A DNA stretch of 64,000 bases from Asticcacaulis sp. AC466 (GTDB taxonomy: Bacteria; Pseudomonadota; Alphaproteobacteria; Caulobacterales; Caulobacteraceae): the NCBI RefSeq assembly GCF_000495815.1, contig NZ_AWGE01000001.1, forward strand, positions 682,001 to 746,000, in the 5' to 3' direction. Positions 43,994-52,683 of this stretch are shown here, piece after piece. The position numbers and the translations under genes are program-made. Under the pieces are notes generated by a model. It saw only the letters and a list, made by a program, of their open reading frames with translations, had not been told where the DNA came from and searched no databases. How positions within the stretch are numbered: position 1 is the first letter of the stretch; every line of letters starts with the position of its first letter.

Positions 43994-44641
43994 CTAGGCC
44001 TTGGATGCCAGTTGGTCGATCTGGGCCTTCATGGCTTCCATCTGCTGACGCAATTCACGGACCTGATCTGTTTCGGGCTTAGCGGCAGGGGCGCCACCCG
44101 TTGTAGGTTCCGGTGCTTCGGGCGCGATACCGCCTGTCTGGCCCGTATTTGCCGCCGTATTGGCAAACGAGAACGGCGAGAACATCCGCATGGCGCGGTC
44201 AAACATGGCCAGGTTTTGCGACACCTGTTCGTCGAAGAAACCCAAACCAGGCGTGCCGCCGAAGGCTTGCGAAAACTGCGAACGGAAGCGCTCCTGCTGC
44301 TTGGCGAAGCCGTCCAGCGACATTTCGAGGTAGGTCGGCAACAGATTCTGCATGCTGTCGCCATAGAAACCGATCAACTGGCGCAGGAACTGGATGGGCA
44401 GAAGGTTTTGGCCGCGGCTTTCTTCTTCGAAGATGATCTGGGCCAGCACGCCTCGCGTTATGTCATCGCCGGTCTTGGCGTCAAACACCACGAAATCGAC
44501 GCCCTGGCGGACCATGTCGCTGAGATTGTCGAGGGTGACATATGAGCTGGTGGCGGTGTTATACAGCCGGCGGTTCGCGTACTTCTTGATGACGACGCGA
44601 TCGCCTTCGCCGCGTTTTGCCCGTGTCTTGGTTTCAACCAT
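43994..44641 (-). CDS. phaR: Polyhydroxyalkanoate synthesis regulator PhaR
   Basis: A 215-residue repressor that binds DNA and PHB granules and controls phasin and PHA genes. The N-terminal PHB-accumulation DNA-binding domain is clear (VVIKKYANRRLYNTATSSYVTLDNLSDMVRQG), followed by the PHB-binding region (GVLAQIIFEEE..LLPIQFLRQLI). The C-terminal 40 residues form a coiled coil (VRELRQQMEAMKAQIDQLA). ATG 44641 is fixed by a perfect AGGAGG upstream. It is divergent from phaA-phaB. Confidence 0.95.
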   Translation of the reverse strand: MVETKTRAKRGEGDRVVIKKYANRRLYNTATSSYVTLDNLSDMVRQGVDFVVFDAKTGDDITRGVLAQIIFEEESRGQNLLPIQFLRQLIGFYGDSMQNLLPTYLEMSLDGFAKQQERFRSQFSQAFGGTPGLGFFDEQVSQNLAMFDRAMRMFSPFSFANTAANTGQTGGIAPEAPEPTTGGAPAAKPETDQVRELRQQMEAMKAQIDQLASKA

Positions 44642-45038
44642 GAAAGCCTCCTGGGACTCTACCTGAGATAATTGTTGCGCTTGCGGACTCCGCCGCATTC
44701 CATTTCGCACTCACAACATAAGCCTTTTTTTGCTTATGCGTAAAGAGGGCGTGTGAAAACGAAGAAAATCCTTATTGCGCAAGGTTTCGATTATTGTGTG
44801 TCGCGCAATTCGCAAGAGAATCATATTGCAGATCGTTGTGCGCACAAAAAGTTGAATGGCATGTCCTAAAACGGATGATTTTACAGGTGACGCCGTGTTC
44901 ACGATCGGGCACCAATGCGGTCATAAAATGAAATGACTGTTCAAGCCACTGGAGAACGGCGTAACTTGATTTCGCTTTTCACGTGCCTTAAGTGCCGGAT
45001 TGAGCAGTCTTTTCCACAGGTGCTAAAGGAAACCCCGC
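44642..45038. promoter_or_regulatory. Divergent phaR/phaA promoter region with TGCGCA palindromes
   Basis: This 397-base AT-richer region has no convincing gene. It holds palindromes TTGCGCAA (44775-44782) and TTGTGCGCACAA (44836-44847), which resemble the TGC-containing palindromes bound by PhaR in other species. AAAGGAAA precedes phaA. Confidence 0.5.
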
Positions 45039-46217
45039 ATGTCCAATGAAGTCGTTATCGTCTCCGCCGCGCGTACGCCGGTCGGCTCTTTCCTCGGGTC
45101 ATTCGGTGCCGTCCCGGCGCATGACCTGGGCGCCCATGCTATTAAGGCAGCCGTTGAACGCGCTGGGCTTCAGGCGGCTGACATCAACGAAGTTATTCTG
45201 GGTCAGGTGCTCCAGGCCGCGCAAGGTCAGGGACCGGCGCGCCAGGCCTCGGTAAAGGCCGGCATTCCCTACGAATCCCCGGCTTGGTCTATCAACCAGA
45301 TCTGTGGCTCCGGCCTGCGCGCCGTGGCGCTGGGCGCCCAGCAGGTGGCCTTGGGTGAAAGCGCAATCGTCGTTGCCGGTGGCCAGGAAAGCATGTCCAT
45401 GGCGACGTACGCTGCCTATATTCGCGCCGGTCAGAAGATGGGCGACCTCTCGCTGGTCGATACCATGATCAAGGACGGTCTGTGGGACGCCTTCAACAAT
45501 TACCACATGGGCCAGACAGCCGAAAATGTCGCCACCAAGTTCGGCATCTCGCGTCAGGAACAGGACGAATTCGCCGTCGCATCGCAAAACAAGGCCGAGG
45601 CGGCACAGAAGGCCGGCAAGTTCAGCACCGAAATCGCGCCCTATACGATCAAGGGCCGCAAGGGCGACACCGTCGTCGACAGCGATGAATTCATTCGCCA
45701 TGGTGTGACGATCGACAGCATTTCCGGCTTGCGTCCGGCCTTTGCCAAGGATGGCACGGTGACCGCGGCCAATGCGTCTGGCCTCAATGATGGCGCGGCC
45801 GCGGTCGTTCTTATGTCGCGGGCCGAAGCCGACGAGCGCGGCCTGAAGCCATTGGCGCGCATTGTGTCGAGCGGCATTTCCGGCGTCGATCCGGCGATCA
45901 TGGGCACCGGTCCAATTCAGGCAACGCTGAAGGCGCTGGCCAAGGCGGGCTGGTCGGTGAATGATCTCGACCTTATTGAAGCCAACGAAGCCTTCGCCGC
46001 CCAGGCGATCAGCGTCAACCGTGAACTGGGCTGGGACACGGCCAAGGTCAATGTCAATGGCGGGGCGATCGCCATCGGCCACCCGATTGGTGCGTCTGGC
46101 GCTCGCGTGCTGGTCACGCTGTTGCACGAAATGCAGCGCTCGGGCGCCCGTAAGGGCTTGGCCACACTGTGCATTGGTGGGGGCATGGGCGTCGCCCTGG
46201 CCGTCGAAGCCGTATAA
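45039..46217 (+). CDS. phaA: Acetyl-CoA acetyltransferase (beta-ketothiolase) PhaA
   Basis: It condenses two acetyl-CoA to acetoacetyl-CoA, the first step of PHB synthesis. The 392-residue thiolase shows the active Cys in [13 protein letters not shown] (Cys89), the catalytic [11 protein letters not shown]is (348) and the final [11 protein letters not shown]ys (378). A biosynthetic role is inferred from length and from the adjacent phaB and phaR. ATG 45039 follows AAAGGAA. phaB begins 27 bases after the stop. The PHA synthase phaC is not in the window. Confidence 0.95.
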   Translation: MSNEVVIVSAARTPVGSFLGSFGAVPAHDLGAHAIKAAVERAGLQAADINEVILGQVLQAAQGQGPARQASVKAGIPYESPAWSINQICGSGLRAVALGAQQVALGESAIVVAGGQESMSMATYAAYIRAGQKMGDLSLVDTMIKDGLWDAFNNYHMGQTAENVATKFGISRQEQDEFAVASQNKAEAAQKAGKFSTEIAPYTIKGRKGDTVVDSDEFIRHGVTIDSISGLRPAFAKDGTVTAANASGLNDGAAAVVLMSRAEADERGLKPLARIVSSGISGVDPAIMGTGPIQATLKALAKAGWSVNDLDLIEANEAFAAQAISVNRELGWDTAKVNVNGGAIAIGHPIGASGARVLVTLLHEMQRSGARKGLATLCIGGGMGVALAVEAV

Positions 46218-46244
46218 AACATACTTACAGAGAGGGATTTACAT

Positions 46245-46967
46245 ATGGGTAGAGTCGCATTGGTTACCGGCGGTACGCGCGGTATCGGCAAGGCTATTGT
46301 CAAGCGTCTGAAAGATGCTGGCCTTACAGTCGCGGCCGGTTACGCCGGCAATGAAGAGAACGCCAAAAAGGTCGCCGAAGAACTGGGTGTGATGATCGTC
46401 AAGGGCAGCGTCGACAAGTTCGAGGACTGCGCCCGCGCCGTCCAGGAAGTCGAAGCGGCGCTCGGCCCCATCGAAGTTCTAGTCAATAATGCCGGCATCA
46501 CGCGTGACGGCTTCTTCCACAAGATGTCAAAAGACCAGTGGCAGGAAGTCATTCACACAAATATGGACAGCGTCTTCAACATGACGCGCCAGGTGATCGA
46601 AGGCATGCGTGAGCGTAATTACGGCCGCATTATCAACATCTCCTCGATCAATGGCCAAAAGGGCCAGGCCGGCCAGACCAACTATTCGGCGGCCAAGGCC
46701 GGCATGATCGGCTTCACCAAGGCGCTGGCCATGGAGTCGGCCAGCAAGGGCATTACCGTAAACTGCGTAGCACCCGGCTACACGTCGACCGAGATGGTCG
46801 CCGCCATACCGCAACCTGTGCTCGACAAGATTGTCGGCGGTATCCCCGTCGGCCGCCTCGGTACACCCGAAGAAGTGGCTGAAATCTGCGCCTTCCTCGC
46901 CTCGGACATGGCGTCGTTCATCACCGGCGCGACCATAGCCGTCAACGGCGGCCAACACATGCTGTAG
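46245..46967 (+). CDS. phaB: Acetoacetyl-CoA reductase PhaB
   Basis: A 240-residue short-chain dehydrogenase that makes (R)-3-hydroxybutyryl-CoA with NADPH. The TGGTRGIGKAI cofactor loop (about 8-18), NNAGITRD and the catalytic NISSINGQKGQAGQTNYSAAKAG block (Ser, Tyr, Lys) are in place, and the FHKMSKDQWQEVIHTNMDSVFNM segment is typical of PhaB rather than FabG. It is paired with phaA and followed by a dispersed repeat and a terminator. Confidence 0.94.
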   Translation: MGRVALVTGGTRGIGKAIVKRLKDAGLTVAAGYAGNEENAKKVAEELGVMIVKGSVDKFEDCARAVQEVEAALGPIEVLVNNAGITRDGFFHKMSKDQWQEVIHTNMDSVFNMTRQVIEGMRERNYGRIINISSINGQKGQAGQTNYSAAKAGMIGFTKALAMESASKGITVNCVAPGYTSTEMVAAIPQPVLDKIVGGIPVGRLGTPEEVAEICAFLASDMASFITGATIAVNGGQHML

Positions 46968-46990
46968 TGGCCATGGACCGCCCTGGGGGC

Positions 46991-47081
46991 CTGCAAATCG
47001 TCATCTTCCGAGCTTCCGGTGCTCACGTACGATATGTACGCTCTGCTCTGGGTCTCGAAAGCTAACGATTTTCGCAACGCC
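46991..47081. repeat. Dispersed intergenic repeat, family B, copy 2
   Basis: Related to 11858-11947: CTGCAAATC start, central GCTCACGTAC..GTACGCT palindrome and an end with CGATTTTCGC. It sits between phaB and the following terminator. Confidence 0.6.
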
Positions 47082-47117
47082 AGAGCGGCCCGTGCCTGAT
47101 TAAAGTGTAAAATTGAA

Positions 47118-47149
47118 GGGGCGCGGATGGCATATCCGTGCCCCTTTTT
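47118..47149 (+). terminator. Terminator of the phaA-phaB unit
   Basis: GGGGCGCGGAT pairs with ATCCGTGCCCC (one G-T type mismatch) around a short loop, followed by TTTTT. Confidence 0.9.
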
Positions 47150-47222
47150 CGTATCGGCCTGCCTTAATTTATTTCCTTCCGCGTCTTAAATTGGCCCAAG
47201 TCGAACCCTAGTAATCCGGGTA

Positions 47223-48026
47223 ATGACAAAGAATTTGGCACATTCCTGGGTCCGTATCCTAAGCGCGTTTTTGCTGCTGCTGTGCGCCGCAGAGGCTGGT
47301 CATGCCTTTGCCGAAGGGCCGCGATCTCTCAAGGAAGCCATGTTCGGCAAGAAGTCCGATCCGGGACAGACGCCGGAACGGCCCCCTGTGGCGCATTTTC
47401 GGTCCGAAGACGGTGAAAGCTTCGTCATGGATGAGACCAGCGGCCATACGCTTGTCCGGTTCGATGGCGACGACGAGGTCTGGCTCCTGACCCCGACCCA
47501 GGGTCCCAAGGGCGATATCATTTATAAAAACGATGTCGGTGAGCCGGTATTGAAGGCGACCCGCTGGGGCGGGATGATCCTGTTCAGCGACGACCGCCCA
47601 ACGGGTGATCCTGTGGCGGTTAGCGGCCGCGCCGAGGCGTTCCAGCCGGGCCGCATGTCGCCCAGTCTGTTGTTCCAGTCTCTGGTCCACGCCAGCCGCC
47701 GCGTCAGCCTGGCCATTGGGCGTAATTTCGGCTTTGATGCGCCCGACGTCACGCCGGGTACGGATTATCTATATGCCGACGCCGCCGATGTCACGGCCGA
47801 CGCCCTGATCCGCGTTTCTGCCCAAAGCCGTGGCAAGCAGATTCTCGCTCCGATCCAGTCCGTACAGTTCATCGAAGGCCGTCCACCCAGTGCCTCCATT
47901 CAGAACGGCGTCCTGGTTTTGAAGCTGGATATTTCGCGCGGCTATTGGGGCGGCCGTCCGTCATCCAAGCGCATATTCAACCTGATCGTCACGACCTATC
48001 CGGTCGGCAACACAGCCCGCCGGTAA
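47223..48026 (+). CDS. Secreted protein, probably DUF4908 family
   Basis: The 267 residues start with a signal peptide (about 1-30, hydrophobic core ILSAFLLLLCAAEAGHAFA). The mature part is beta-rich, with a VAHFRSEDGESFVMDETSGHTLVRFDGDDEVWLL opening and a C-terminal region of alternating strands and a YWGGRPSSKRIFNLIVTTYP end. It resembles DUF4908, a family of Caulobacterales periplasmic proteins of unknown role; that assignment is from memory of the pattern. ATG 47223 is 73 bases after the phaB terminator. Convergent with gloB, 13 bases apart. Confidence 0.7.
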   Translation: MTKNLAHSWVRILSAFLLLLCAAEAGHAFAEGPRSLKEAMFGKKSDPGQTPERPPVAHFRSEDGESFVMDETSGHTLVRFDGDDEVWLLTPTQGPKGDIIYKNDVGEPVLKATRWGGMILFSDDRPTGDPVAVSGRAEAFQPGRMSPSLLFQSLVHASRRVSLAIGRNFGFDAPDVTPGTDYLYADAADVTADALIRVSAQSRGKQILAPIQSVQFIEGRPPSASIQNGVLVLKLDISRGYWGGRPSSKRIFNLIVTTYPVGNTARR

Positions 48027-48039
48027 ATCGCAGCAGGCT

Positions 48040-48807
48040 TTAAAAGCGGTCCTTGGCCCGGCGCAATTCGCCAAATTTCGCGGCCTGGGCGTTGAAATCC
48101 TCTTCCTGCAAAGGATAGACGAAAAAGGGGTTGGTTGCTTTTTCTTCAGCGAGCGTCGAAGGTACGGTCGGTTCCCCCGCCGCGCGTTTGGCGCGGATGA
48201 TATTGGCCCGGGCGGCCAGAGCGGGATGAATAGGAATATCACCGGCCAGATGTTCGGCGAATTTCAAATTGGACAGCGAATATTCGTGGGCACTGTAGAG
48301 CCGCGTCTCGTCGGGCAGGTCCGCGATACGTTTTAGTGCACCCCACATCTGCGCCGGTGTGCCTTCGAACAAGCGGCCGCAGCCGAGGGGGAAGATCGTA
48401 TCGGCGACGAAGGCGTTGCCACCCGCCCTGTCGATATATCCGATATGGCCGAGCGTGTGTCCGCCAAGGTCGATGACGTCAAGGCGTGTCTCACCCAAGT
48501 GGAAAACATCGCCGGGATCAAGTACATGGTCGAGCGGTGCGATGCGGCGCACCTCCGCCGGACCGTAGATAACCGCGCCATATCGCTTCTGGATGAGGAC
48601 ATTGCCGCCGGTGTGGTCGGGATGCCAATGCGTATTGAGAATATAGCCCAGCCCGACGCCCCAGGCCTCCAGCCGTGCGGTGATGGCGCGCGGTTCCGGC
48701 GCATCGATAATGGCGGTCTTGCCTGTCGCCCGGTCCTGAATCAGGAAGCCGTAATTGTCTTGGAGCGCGGGGAAGACCTCTATCTTTAGATTAGGCTTTA
48801 GGGACAT
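48040..48807 (-). CDS. gloB: Hydroxyacylglutathione hydrolase (glyoxalase II) GloB
   Basis: A metallo-beta-lactamase-fold enzyme that hydrolyses S-lactoylglutathione to lactate and glutathione in methylglyoxal detoxification. The binuclear site is THWHPDHTGGN (His60, His62, Asp64, His65), followed by GGHTLGHIGY, the bridging Asp in FVADTIFPLGCGRLFEGT and YSAHEYSLSNLKFA. The 255-residue length and C-terminal helical domain (ANPFFVYPL etc.) match GloB. ATG 48807 starts MSLKPN; it is divergent from the methyltransferase gene. Confidence 0.95.
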   Translation of the reverse strand: MSLKPNLKIEVFPALQDNYGFLIQDRATGKTAIIDAPEPRAITARLEAWGVGLGYILNTHWHPDHTGGNVLIQKRYGAVIYGPAEVRRIAPLDHVLDPGDVFHLGETRLDVIDLGGHTLGHIGYIDRAGGNAFVADTIFPLGCGRLFEGTPAQMWGALKRIADLPDETRLYSAHEYSLSNLKFAEHLAGDIPIHPALAARANIIRAKRAAGEPTVPSTLAEEKATNPFFVYPLQEEDFNAQAAKFGELRRAKDRF

Positions 48808-48878
48808 GTTAGGGGTCGCCGTGACAGGGTTGATACGGTATCCTATATAAGAACCCGCGAAGCTTAAGGAAACGCCGT

Positions 48879-49640
48879 TTGCGCCGTCCGGTCGAAGACC
48901 TCAACAGTTTCTATCTGTCGCCGGAAGGGCAGGTGGCGCGCCGCCTTATCGGACGCAAGCTGGGCGAAGCGTGGCCGGACGTGCGCGGGCTCGATGTATT
49001 GGGCATCGGTTATTGCAGTCCGTATCTCGACCAGTTCGCCGAAGGACGTCGCGTTCTGGCCGCCATGCCAGCGGGACAGGGGGCGGAAATCTGGCCTGCC
49101 GATATGCGCGTGCGCACGGTTTTGATTGACGAACAAGCGCTGCCTTTCCCGACGGGGCTTTTCGACCGCATAGTGATCATCCACGCCCTGGAGGAATCGC
49201 CGACACCTCAGGGACTGCTGCTTGAAGCCGCCCGGCTTCTGGCGCCGAATGGAAAACTGATCATCGGTGTGGCGGCGCGGGGCGGTTTCTGGGCGCACGC
49301 CGAACGCACGCCCTTCGGCTATGGTCAGCCCTATAGCCGCCTGCAACTCGAAGCGGCGCTGCGTGACGCCGATCTCGAACCCCTGGCCTGGTCCTACGCC
49401 CTTTATGCGCCGCCGTTAACGTCATTGTTGCGTTGGGCCGGTGCGCTGGAGAAGATATTGCCGCGCATATGGCCCCTGACGGGCGGGCTGATTCTGATGG
49501 AGGCGGGGCGCCGGCCGTTCGTCGCCCATACGCCGCGTCCGCAAAAGTCGATCATGGACGAACTGCGCGGGGTCCTCGTACCACCGCAACCGGTGCCGAC
49601 CTCGCGCGAGCTGGAGCCGGTATCGCGCGACCTGGGCTAA
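48879..49640 (+). CDS. SAM-dependent methyltransferase-like protein
   Basis: The 253 residues have a class I methyltransferase topology: a first strand LDVLGIGYCSPYLDQF, VLIDEQALPFPTGLFDRIVIIHALEES, and a later LLEAARLLAPNGKLIIGVAARGG. The glycine-rich motif is unusual (GIGYCSPY instead of GxGxG), so catalytic status is uncertain. The C-terminal part has a hydrophobic stretch (about 200-216). TTG 48879 has AAGGA upstream. It lies upstream of sixA and pyrD. Confidence 0.82.
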   Translation: MRRPVEDLNSFYLSPEGQVARRLIGRKLGEAWPDVRGLDVLGIGYCSPYLDQFAEGRRVLAAMPAGQGAEIWPADMRVRTVLIDEQALPFPTGLFDRIVIIHALEESPTPQGLLLEAARLLAPNGKLIIGVAARGGFWAHAERTPFGYGQPYSRLQLEAALRDADLEPLAWSYALYAPPLTSLLRWAGALEKILPRIWPLTGGLILMEAGRRPFVAHTPRPQKSIMDELRGVLVPPQPVPTSRELEPVSRDLG

Positions 49641-49711
49641 GCGGGCGCAGACCTTGCATTCCGGCCGGCTTGTGCTTGACCGTGGGGCAGATTCTGAGCA
49701 TAGCAAGAGGC

Positions 49712-50200
49712 ATGAAACAGCTTATCATCATGCGCCATGCCAAGGCGGAAAAAGACGCAGACTCCGGCGAGGATTTCGACCGCGTGCTGGCGCCGCGCGG
49801 ACGCGAAGAAGCGCAACATGTGGCCCGCGCCCTGCAGGCATACGGCTTGAAACCCGATTTCGCCCTGGTTTCCGCCGCCGCGCGGACCCAAGGCACGTTC
49901 GAAGAGGTCAAGAGCGTACTCGGCGATATCCCGGCCCTGATCTCGGACGACTTTTACAATGCCGGATCGGAGGCGCTGCGCCAGGCGATCGAGCGTCACG
50001 AAGACGAGGGTCAATGCCTTCTGGTCGTCGCGCACAATCCGGGCGTCCAGTATCTTGTGGCGGAATATCTGTTCGAAGGCGCCGCCGGACCGGAAATCAC
50101 CGACAAGGTGCGCGGCAACTACCCGACCGCTACGGCGACCGTGTTCGAGGTCGATGTCGCAGGCCGCCCCGTCTATGACGGCATTTACCTGGCCAAGTGA
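49712..50200 (+). CDS. Phosphohistidine phosphatase SixA-like
   Basis: A 162-residue histidine-phosphatase of the RHG superfamily. It begins MKQLIIMRHAKAE, giving the catalytic RH pair (Arg8, His9); the second Arg lies in VSAAARTQGT and the second His in VVAHNPGV (His108). It lacks the longer insert of sugar phosphatases, so SixA (removing phosphate from HPr/phosphotransfer proteins) is likely. ATG 49712 follows AGAGG. The stop overlaps pyrD by one base. Confidence 0.85.
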   Translation: MKQLIIMRHAKAEKDADSGEDFDRVLAPRGREEAQHVARALQAYGLKPDFALVSAAARTQGTFEEVKSVLGDIPALISDDFYNAGSEALRQAIERHEDEGQCLLVVAHNPGVQYLVAEYLFEGAAGPEITDKVRGNYPTATATVFEVDVAGRPVYDGIYLAK

Positions 50201-51264
50201 TGTATAAACTCGCCACCCGCGCCCTGCATCTTCTGGCTGCCGAAGAGGCGCACAATCTGACGATTAAGCTCCTTAAGTTGGGATTGGGGCCAGTGTCGTC
50301 TTTACAAACGCCGGAACTGGCGGTGGACGTGTCGTTCGATGGTGGCGTTCTGCGGTTTGCGAACTGTGTCGGGCTAGCGGCGGGTTTCGACAAGAACGCC
50401 GAAGTGCCGCTCGCCATGGTGCGCGCCGGTTTTGGCTTTGCCGAATGTGGTACGGTGACGCCCCTGCCGCAGGTTGGCAATCCGAAGCCGCGCCTGTTCC
50501 GCCTGACCGAAGACGCAGCGGTCATAAATCGCATGGGCTTCAACAATGCCGGGCTGGACATTTTTGCCGGGCATCTGGAACACATCAATGCGCATCGCAA
50601 CGGCGCGGTCGTCGGGCTGAACATCGGCGCCAACAAGGATGCGACCGACCGCATGGCCGACTACATCACTGGTCTTAAACGGTTATGGGGACTGGGCAGC
50701 TATTTCACTATCAACATCTCATCGCCCAATACGCCGGGCCTGCGCGCGCTTCAGGGCAAGTCGCATCTTGATGACCTGCTGGCCCAGATCGCCGAAACCC
50801 GTTCAGCCCTGATGAAGGCAACGGATGTCAACTGCCCCATCTTTCTCAAAATCGCGCCGGACCTGAGTGACGGGGAGATCGAGGATACGGTGTCTTCCAC
50901 CATAGATCATGCCTTGGACGGGTTGATCGTGTCCAACACCACCTTGTCGCGCGAAGGGCTCAAATCGCCATATGCCGGTGAATCCGGCGGTTTGTCGGGG
51001 GCGCCGCTGTTCGAATTGTCGACGCGGGCGTTGAAGGTGGCCGCCACGGCGGCGGCTGGCCGCCTGACCCTGATCGGCGCGGGCGGTATCGCATCGGGGG
51101 CACAGGCCTACGCCAAGATCCGGGCGGGGGCGAGCCTTGTGCAACTCTATTCGGCCATGGTCTATCACGGGCCGGGACTCGCCGATGCGGTGCGCCGCGA
51201 CCTTGTCATGCGTCTAAAGGCCGACGGTTTCCGCTCGGTCTCGGAGGCGGTGGGGCAGGCCTAA
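50200..51264 (+). CDS. pyrD: Dihydroorotate dehydrogenase (quinone) PyrD, class 2
   Basis: A membrane-associated FMN enzyme that oxidises dihydroorotate with quinone in pyrimidine synthesis. The 354 residues include an amphipathic N terminus, GLAAGFDKNAEVP, NRMGFNNAGLD, the NISSPNTPGLRALQ motif and the catalytic NTTLSREGL stretch with Ser, then the GAGGIASG FMN motif. ATG 50200 overlaps the sixA stop by one base (TGATG), giving a sixA-pyrD pair. It is convergent with the O-antigen-ligase-like gene, three bases away. Confidence 0.95.
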   Translation: MYKLATRALHLLAAEEAHNLTIKLLKLGLGPVSSLQTPELAVDVSFDGGVLRFANCVGLAAGFDKNAEVPLAMVRAGFGFAECGTVTPLPQVGNPKPRLFRLTEDAAVINRMGFNNAGLDIFAGHLEHINAHRNGAVVGLNIGANKDATDRMADYITGLKRLWGLGSYFTINISSPNTPGLRALQGKSHLDDLLAQIAETRSALMKATDVNCPIFLKIAPDLSDGEIEDTVSSTIDHALDGLIVSNTTLSREGLKSPYAGESGGLSGAPLFELSTRALKVAATAAAGRLTLIGAGGIASGAQAYAKIRAGASLVQLYSAMVYHGPGLADAVRRDLVMRLKADGFRSVSEAVGQA

Positions 51265-51267
51265 AGC

Positions 51268-52575
51268 CTATTCCTCGACCGCATTGGCGGTCAGTCGCGC
51301 CAGAGCGCAGACGAACAAAGCCCATATCAGGGAATTTTGAGACAGGATAAAGCTTTCCGACAGGATCAGGAAACTGAAGAGCATCAGGATCAGCACGGAG
51401 AAAAAGCCGTCCCTGACCCTGGCAAAGCGGAACAGAGCGCAGAAAAAGCCGGCGGCCAGCACGAAGCCGAACAGGGCGACACCGATCCAGCCCAACTGAA
51501 TCAGCAGGTCCAGCCAGCCATTATGCGCCGATGGCACCTCCCAATGGGTTTCGGCCCGCACCACCGCCGCCGGTACGGAATCCGGCGTCCAGAAGGCCTT
51601 GTAACCATAGCCCAGCCATGGATGCTTATCGGACAAACGCATCAGCGAGGCCCATATTTCGGTGCGTCCAGTCAGCGTCGGGTCCTTACCCAGCAGTTTC
51701 AGGATCTGGTCGGGCATGATGTAGAAGAGCGCCGCACCGGTCATGGCGGCGGTGGCGGCCAGCCAGGTAAAGATGATGCTCAACACGCCGCCCCGTTGCA
51801 GTGCCAGCAGTAGGGGAATGGCGGCGGCGCTGCCCATGCAGGCGAGCAGCGAGGTTTTAGACCGTGACAGCACGACCAGCAGGAAGATCATGACGGCGAC
51901 GCCGATCCATGCCTTGCGGCGTTCTGGCGCCACATAAGCCGAAGCGCAGGCGGCGATAAAGCCCAGAACCATCATGGCCGCCATCTGGTTCTTCTCGTAC
52001 CACAGGCCTTTCCAGGCTCCGGCATTGATGTCGGTGTGGATGCCTAGGCTGGGAACGGCGATACAAACGAAATAGGATCCGATGGCCAAAACGGCGAAGC
52101 TGCCTGCGACGATCTGGACCAGGTCTTCGCCGCGCCAGCGGCTTGCCAGGTAGAGGCCGAACAGGGTGGTGAAGGCGAGGGCGATGGTGCGGCGAATGGT
52201 TATGTCGGGCGCAATCGACCAGTAGTTGGAGGCAAAGCACAGCCCGACCAGAAGCCCGGTCATGAACAGGCCAGGCAGGATGCGCATCAAGCGGGTGGCC
52301 CGTATGGCAACCAGGGCCACGGTAACGGCATAGACCGGCAGCCACATGACGCGAAGAATGGCGGAATCGCTTTCCGACACGCCGGTCACGTCGTTCTGCG
52401 GGGCGAAGACCGGGCCGATCAAGGCATTTGAAAACATCAGAATGCAGAAGACCGTCAGGGCCAACTCGGCATAGATGAGCCACAGGGCCAGGCCCTCCGG
52501 CCCGGTCTTCGCGCGCACGTCGGCGGTTTCGCGGCGCGCGAAATCGGCAGAACGGGCAGATGAGCGTGCGGACAT
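51268..52575 (-). CDS. O-antigen ligase/polymerase-family membrane protein
   Basis: A 435-residue protein with about eleven transmembrane helices and a large periplasmic loop (about residues 300-365) holding TGRTEIWASLMRLSDKHPWLGYGYKAFW and THWEVPSAHNGWLDLLIQLGWIG, the H/N-G signature of the WaaL/Wzy (Wzy_C) family. It would join or polymerise lipid-linked sugars on the periplasmic face. ATG 52575 follows the SD-like AGG; a perfect hairpin (52586-52614) lies directly upstream. It is unconnected in function to the flagellar operon beside it. Confidence 0.87.
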   Translation of the reverse strand: MSARSSARSADFARRETADVRAKTGPEGLALWLIYAELALTVFCILMFSNALIGPVFAPQNDVTGVSESDSAILRVMWLPVYAVTVALVAIRATRLMRILPGLFMTGLLVGLCFASNYWSIAPDITIRRTIALAFTTLFGLYLASRWRGEDLVQIVAGSFAVLAIGSYFVCIAVPSLGIHTDINAGAWKGLWYEKNQMAAMMVLGFIAACASAYVAPERRKAWIGVAVMIFLLVVLSRSKTSLLACMGSAAAIPLLLALQRGGVLSIIFTWLAATAAMTGAALFYIMPDQILKLLGKDPTLTGRTEIWASLMRLSDKHPWLGYGYKAFWTPDSVPAAVVRAETHWEVPSAHNGWLDLLIQLGWIGVALFGFVLAAGFFCALFRFARVRDGFFSVLILMLFSFLILSESFILSQNSLIWALFVCALARLTANAVEE

Positions 52576-52585
52576 GGGACCTGGG

Positions 52586-52614
52586 GGCAGCGGTTCCGGT
52601 CTGGAACCGCTGCC
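52586..52614 (-). promoter_or_regulatory. Perfect 12-bp hairpin at the start of the O-antigen-ligase-like gene
   Basis: GGCAGCGGTTCC (52586-52597) pairs without mismatch with GGAACCGCTGCC (52603-52614), loop of five. On the minus strand it ends 10 bases before the ATG. There is no T run. Confidence 0.6.
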
Positions 52615-52683
52615 AGTCTAGGCCAAAAGTCTCAAAATTGAGTCAAAGCCTGTCAAGACGTAGGCGCTCACAATTTTCCGGCT

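Noticed and set aside
44711-44902. 63-residue minus-strand frame upstream of phaR
   Set aside because: No ribosome binding site; the sequence is AT-rich regulatory DNA with palindromes.
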